A program made the translations under genes and the position numbers. From positions 1 through 34,871 of the forward strand of contig CAYLXU010000002.1 of the NCBI GenBank assembly GCA_964388055.1: a DNA stretch of 34,871 nucleotides, in the 5' to 3' direction. The notes under the pieces are model-generated. The model searched no databases, had not been told where the DNA came from, and was given only the letters and a program-made list of their open reading frames with translations. This document shows, piece after piece, positions 31,639 through 34,871 of this stretch (positions are counted from its first letter, which is position 1; each line of letters starts with the position of its first letter). The stretch comes from CAYLXU01 sp964388055 (GTDB lineage: Bacteria > Patescibacteriota > Minisyncoccia > UBA6257 > JACRHW01).

Positions 31639-32748
31639 TCAATTTTTAGTCTTAATAATTATTCTAGAAAATGGGCATTTCGTCTTACCGTTACTCGTTA
31701 CAGAGATGTCTGTTCTGCCACGATAATTTTTTGTGACCCCTAAAGTCTTTCCTAAGTCACCAAAGGGAATGCCTATGAGTTCAAACTGTTCTGGGTTGTA
31801 CTTATCGAGAAAAGTATCAGGTACACCCATTGCACCTTTGTAGTCTAAAGGAATTTCCGCAACTTTACGCACCTCAATCGCGTCATAATTGTCGTATTTG
31901 GGATACTCTTCTGGCGAGTATTTTTTGTATAGCGTCAGTTTTTCGTGACGCTTCGTTGTATCAAGATTTGTAAACCAGCTTGTATTTCCCATCGGCATAT
32001 ACTTTTTTCCGTCTATTATCACAACACTTTTGCCGTCAAAATTATCTGGTACTAAATATTTTTTTGGACCATTATTATATCCAAGCCAAAGTTTGTTTTT
32101 CTGTATGAGCGGAAAAATTTCTTTGTAGTGTATTGCATTATTCGTCCCAATGATCAAAAACTTTTTGTCGTATTCAAAAAGTTGAGCGACATATTCACGA
32201 AATAGTGAAAATGGCGGATTGGTTACTACAATATCCGCTTGCTTAAGGAGCTCTATGCTTTCTGGGCTTCTGAAATCTCCCTCACCATCCAAGGGGGCCC
32301 ACTCATTGTTTTTATTTGCTTTGAGCTGTTCGGCAACATCTTGCAAATCGAATGCGCCATCGTTATCCAGATCTCCGACATCATTTATAATAAATTTGTT
32401 TGCAGTTATTTTTGGACGCCCTTTTGATCTCAGTGGTTTCTGAACAACCTTATCTTCATACCCAGGAAGGAGAGACGACTGCAACACAAGTTCCGTATTT
32501 GCAATAGGTGAGGGTTTATAACTGGTGGCAATGAGTCTTTTTAATCCGAGTACCCTGAAGTTAGCGGCAAAGTATTTGAAAAAGTTGCTCTCAAACGGAT
32601 CATCGCAATTACAATAAATGACCTTGTCGCGAAATTGGTCTTTGTAGTACTTGAGCTCTTTTTCAATATCAATGAGTTGAGTATAAAACTCGTCATTCTT
32701 TGCTACTGAAGCCCGCCTCAAATTGTTATTTAAAGATTTTGTTTGCAT
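31639..32748 (-). CDS. EcoRI-type adenine-specific DNA methyltransferase
   Basis: A 369-residue protein matching the MT_EcoRI family: N-terminal KNDEFYTQLIDIEKELKYY, VIYCNCDDPFESNFFKYF, and the catalytic NPPF at 177-180 with the flanking ADIVVTNPPFSLFREYV. These enzymes methylate adenine at N6; EcoRI methylase acts on GAATTC, but the target of this one cannot be read. The ATG at 32746-32748 begins a tight operon with the DUF262-HNH and ATPase genes, directly downstream of tRNA-Ser. No separate EcoRI-like restriction enzyme is seen. Confidence 0.93.
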   Translation of the reverse strand: MQTKSLNNNLRRASVAKNDEFYTQLIDIEKELKYYKDQFRDKVIYCNCDDPFESNFFKYFAANFRVLGLKRLIATSYKPSPIANTELVLQSSLLPGYEDKVVQKPLRSKGRPKITANKFIINDVGDLDNDGAFDLQDVAEQLKANKNNEWAPLDGEGDFRSPESIELLKQADIVVTNPPFSLFREYVAQLFEYDKKFLIIGTNNAIHYKEIFPLIQKNKLWLGYNNGPKKYLVPDNFDGKSVVIIDGKKYMPMGNTSWFTNLDTTKRHEKLTLYKKYSPEEYPKYDNYDAIEVRKVAEIPLDYKGAMGVPDTFLDKYNPEQFELIGIPFGDLGKTLGVTKNYRGRTDISVTSNGKTKCPFSRIIIKTKN

Positions 32749-32814
32749 AATCTTTTGTTGGCGTTTTGATCCGAAATACCCTTATTTTACTTCGGTTCGA
32801 ACTTGGACATCAGG

Positions 32815-32903
32815 CGGTGAGGGTGGGATTCGAACCCACGAGGAGGTTTCCCCCCTACCACATTTCGAGTGTGGCGCTTTCAACCGGGCTCAGCCACCTC
32901 ACC
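32815..32903 (-). tRNA. tRNA-Ser(CGA)
   Basis: Acceptor arms GGTGAGG and CCTCACC, a long variable arm (GGGGGGAAACCTCC) as in serine tRNAs, anticodon loop CTCGAAA giving CGA (reads UCG), T-loop GGTTCGAATCC and discriminator G. CCA is not encoded. It lies 66 bp upstream of the methyltransferase gene on the same strand. Confidence 0.97.
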
Positions 32904-32907
32904 AATG

Positions 32908-32923
32908 CGCCACACGTGTGGCG
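32908..32923. repeat. Perfect 16-bp palindrome between tRNA-Ser and the DUF5652 gene
   Basis: CGCCACACGTGTGGCG is fully self-complementary. It lies 3 bp past the DUF5652 stop and 4 bp before the tRNA, so it may be a hairpin terminator or a processing signal. Confidence 0.6.
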
Positions 32924-32926
32924 TAT

Positions 32927-33235
32927 CTAGCTTCTGCGTACCCCCATCTCATCCATCTCCTTCTTTAGATCTTCAAGATCTTTATCAGTCTCCACATTTC
33001 CTTGTCCTGCGCTGAACACATAAATATAAAGCATCTCCACGATTCCAATAGTGTTCACGATAAGCAGGAACACAAACCAAAACTTATCGCCCCTTCTTGC
33101 CGCCTTCCATAACGCCAACCCCTTCCACGCAAGCGACCAGAACAATATGAGAAAAAAAACGACCAAAAATGTTCCCGGAAAACCCGTGAGGGTTCCAAAT
33201 GGATGTACCATTTGATTAAAATAGGTTTGCCACAT
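32927..33235 (-). CDS. DUF5652 family membrane protein
   Basis: A 102-residue protein with two membrane helices, at about 22-40 and 51-73, joined by a basic loop KAARRGDKFWF, and an acidic tail with DLEDLKKEMDEM. The pair WKGLALWKAARRGDKFWFV and LLIVNTIGIVEMLYIYVF is the DUF5652 pattern that I know from small membrane proteins of CPR genomes; the role is unknown. It stands alone upstream of tRNA-Ser. Confidence 0.85.
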   Translation of the reverse strand: MWQTYFNQMVHPFGTLTGFPGTFLVVFFLILFWSLAWKGLALWKAARRGDKFWFVFLLIVNTIGIVEMLYIYVFSAGQGNVETDKDLEDLKKEMDEMGVRRS

Positions 33236-33253
33236 AGATTATTTAATTATTAG

Positions 33254-33985
33254 TTATACATTCATTTTACAATAGGTTGCTTGGGTTTCCCCAACAAATG
33301 AAAAGAGCTCGTCTAACTCTTGTGGGGTGGGCAACCGGTAATTTTCTTTTTTGATGCGCAGCAAAAGCTCTATCATCCCCAAATTCTCTGAAATCGCCTC
33401 GCGTTCCAGAGAGACATAAGAAAATGGGGTAACTATATTGTCTTTTTTCTTATTCATCAAATGACACACGTGCATCATCTGTTTCACAAAAGACTTCCAC
33501 TTTGCCATATCCCCGGAACGAATCTTAGGCACATACTGATCAGAAACCACCTTAAGATTTAAACACATAGCCTCTATTGCGGACATGATCGGCGCCGCAA
33601 AATCAGATCGCGCAAACTGTCGTCCTGCCACACACCTCCAAGTATCAAATTCTAACAACAGCAATGAAGGAGGAATCACGGTCGCCAATCGTGTTATCGG
33701 TGTAGCTCCATTAATCTCACTCAACCGCACAAGATTTATTCGAAGATCACGCAATCCAGATTTGGATTCCTTAAGTTGTTCGTTCATTGCATCCTGAGCT
33801 GTAAGTGGAAAGGAGTCAGTAACTATTCCAACAGAATCGATATCACTAGAATCGGCGTTATATTCCTCACGCAAAATCGATCCCCACAAGTATACCGACA
33901 TAAGACCTTGATCATGATAGGTTTCATATATTTTGTTCAAAAACAAAGATGCTAATTGTAGATGTTGAGCTTGTTGCGTATTCAT
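33254..33985 (-). CDS. Nucleotidyltransferase-like protein
   Basis: A 243-residue protein from ATG 33983-33985 (MNTQQAQHLQ); the longer reading runs into the tRNA-Arg gene. The motif LWGSILREEYNADSSDIDSVGIV has GS followed by DxD, the metal site of nucleotidyltransferases of the aminoglycoside-adenylyltransferase type. The rest is helical. The substrate is unknown; related proteins modify antibiotics or act as toxin/antitoxin partners. It lies just past tRNA-Arg on the same strand, and both may share a transcript. Confidence 0.75.
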   Translation of the reverse strand: MNTQQAQHLQLASLFLNKIYETYHDQGLMSVYLWGSILREEYNADSSDIDSVGIVTDSFPLTAQDAMNEQLKESKSGLRDLRINLVRLSEINGATPITRLATVIPPSLLLLEFDTWRCVAGRQFARSDFAAPIMSAIEAMCLNLKVVSDQYVPKIRSGDMAKWKSFVKQMMHVCHLMNKKKDNIVTPFSYVSLEREAISENLGMIELLLRIKKENYRLPTPQELDELFSFVGETQATYCKMNV

Positions 33986-33994
33986 GTCAAATTT

Positions 33995-34069
33995 TGGTGC
34001 CCTCGGAGGGAATCGAACCCCCATCAATCCCTTAGGACGGGACTGTTCTATCCATTGAACTACAAGGGC
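33995..34069 (-). tRNA. tRNA-Arg(CCU)
   Basis: Acceptor arms GCCCTTG and CGAGGGC, anticodon stem GTCCC/GGGAT with loop GTCCTAA giving anticodon CCU (reads AGG), T-loop GGTTCGATTCC. Discriminator A and a CCA end follow at 33998-33995 in the gene. Confidence 0.95.
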
Positions 34070-34122
34070 TTGCTATCGGTTTTAAAACATTGTCATTCTA
34101 GCGGATGAGAGGTATTTTATCA

Positions 34123-34871
34123 ATGATGTCTGAGGTCTCCAATGCCATTAAGAAAAAACTAAAAAACGTATTCGGAAAAAACGTTTTTTTTGAGTATCTG
34201 CTTTCACACATTACTACCCTCCGCATCGGAGGCCCAGCCCAATATTTTGTTATTGCAAAAAATGAAAAAGATATATTTCAGGCAGTCCGTCTTGCACAAG
34301 AACACAACATCCCCTTTTTTCTCCTCGGTGGCGCATCAAACATCGTTGCGAATGATAACGGGGTACCGGGGCTTGTTGTAAAAAATGCCATAACATCATT
34401 TGATGTGTTCATCGATAAAAATATATGCCGAATAGGCGCCGGCCATTCGCTTCTCTCGGCAATTAAAAAAATGAACTTGCTTTGCCTTTCCGGAATGGAG
34501 CGAATGGCGGGAATCCCTGGAACCATAGGCGGAGCCATCTATGGGTGCGCGGGGGCATACGGACAAGAAATAAAAGACTCTTTACGACGAGTCAGATATT
34601 TTGATGGAACACGAACAAGGTGGCTTTCTAAAAAGGCGTGCCAATTTGGCTATCGAACAAGCATCTTTAAGGTACGCAAAGACTGGATCATTCTCGAAGC
34701 CGAATTCCGACTCGCCCCAAGAAACTCAAAAGAGCTTACTAAAACATCCAAACATATTATGAAACTCAGAGCAAAAAAATATCCTCCAAAATTGGCGTGT
34801 CCTGGAAGTTTTTTTAAAAATATCGTTATCCAACACATCACACCAAAATCCCTCCAGAAACAATTCCTAAA
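34123..34871 (+). CDS. murB: UDP-N-acetylenolpyruvoylglucosamine reductase, N-terminal part
   Basis: 249 residues of MurB, which makes UDP-MurNAc for peptidoglycan with NADPH and FAD in the cytoplasm; the frame runs off the right edge. Motifs: TTLRIGGPAQYF, LLGGASNIVANDNG for FAD binding, GMERMAGIPGTIGGAIYGCAG, CQFGYRTSIFK and PGSFFKN. Two adjacent in-frame ATGs occur at 34123 and 34126; GAGAGG lies about 10 bp before. It is convergent neither to tRNA-Arg nor to any gene seen, being divergent from the tRNA by 53 bp. Confidence 0.96.
   Translation, partial: MMSEVSNAIKKKLKNVFGKNVFFEYLLSHITTLRIGGPAQYFVIAKNEKDIFQAVRLAQEHNIPFFLLGGASNIVANDNGVPGLVVKNAITSFDVFIDKNICRIGAGHSLLSAIKKMNLLCLSGMERMAGIPGTIGGAIYGCAGAYGQEIKDSLRRVRYFDGTRTRWLSKKACQFGYRTSIFKVRKDWIILEAEFRLAPRNSKELTKTSKHIMKLRAKKYPPKLACPGSFFKNIVIQHITPKSLQKQFL

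Noticed and set aside
32789..32810. Second tRNA fragment suggested by GGTTCGAA next to tRNA-Ser
   Set aside because: No stem can be built around it and no anticodon arm is present.
33986..34027. N-terminal extension of the nucleotidyltransferase reading GVRFPPRAP
   Set aside because: This peptide is the usual translation of a tRNA 3' end, and the tRNA-Arg gene lies there.

Overview
The window looks like a piece of a Patescibacteria/CPR genome, most likely Parcubacteria-like. Genes are short-spaced and moderately AT-rich. There is a complete-looking inner-membrane type IV pilus set with no secretin gene, a DUF5652 protein, and many single-membrane or coiled-coil proteins of no known family. 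Visible stops include TGA (for example the methyltransferase at 31639), so the code is the standard bacterial one. The placement rests on gene content only. A run of 100 N at 14721-14820 marks a scaffold join.

Layout. Bases 1-4815 (minus strand) carry housekeeping genes: a phosphohexomutase fragment, an FtsB/DivIC-like division protein, lepA, mnmA and a membrane-anchored unknown. Bases 4827-6397 hold two coiled-coil/membrane unknowns. A TrpR/YerC-like regulator at 6626-7078 (plus) is bracketed by two identical 18-bp palindromes. Bases 7211-8665 hold a strikingly GC-rich unknown gene with a consensus promoter, a 140-bp hairpin leader and a strong terminator. Then come a translin-like protein, a Nudix hydrolase and ligA (8773-12532). 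Bases 12600-23114 are a type IV pilus locus read right to left: pilM, pilN, pilO, a small pilP-position protein, pilB, pilT, pilC, a major pilin, pilD and four minor-pilin-like genes. comF is divergent from pilM. Bases 24041-27635 hold an AAA-CYTH fusion, a pair of unknowns, a small plus-strand unknown and a polytopic membrane protein.

Bases 27644-32748 look like an acquired cassette: a coding remnant without a start, a PHP-plus-SMC-type ATPase (TrlF-like), a DUF262-HNH protein and an EcoRI-type adenine methyltransferase, the last three in one tightly packed operon just 3' of tRNA-Ser(CGA). The right end has a DUF5652 protein, a nucleotidyltransferase-like protein, tRNA-Arg(CCU) and the start of murB.

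The genes fall into working groups. mnmA and lepA serve translation. ftsB-like and murB serve division and wall synthesis. The pilus operon, with divergent comF, suits a pilus that could help DNA uptake. The methyltransferase, HNH protein and ATPase suit a modification-based defence operon.

Two repeat patterns cross gene boundaries. One is a degenerate 7-bp periodic repeat found in at least seven spacers and inside mnmA and ligA. The other is a GC-rich element found twice in ligA and once after comF. The strongest candidates for something undescribed are the three-gene cassette, the GC-rich gene with its leader, and the 7-bp repeat family.
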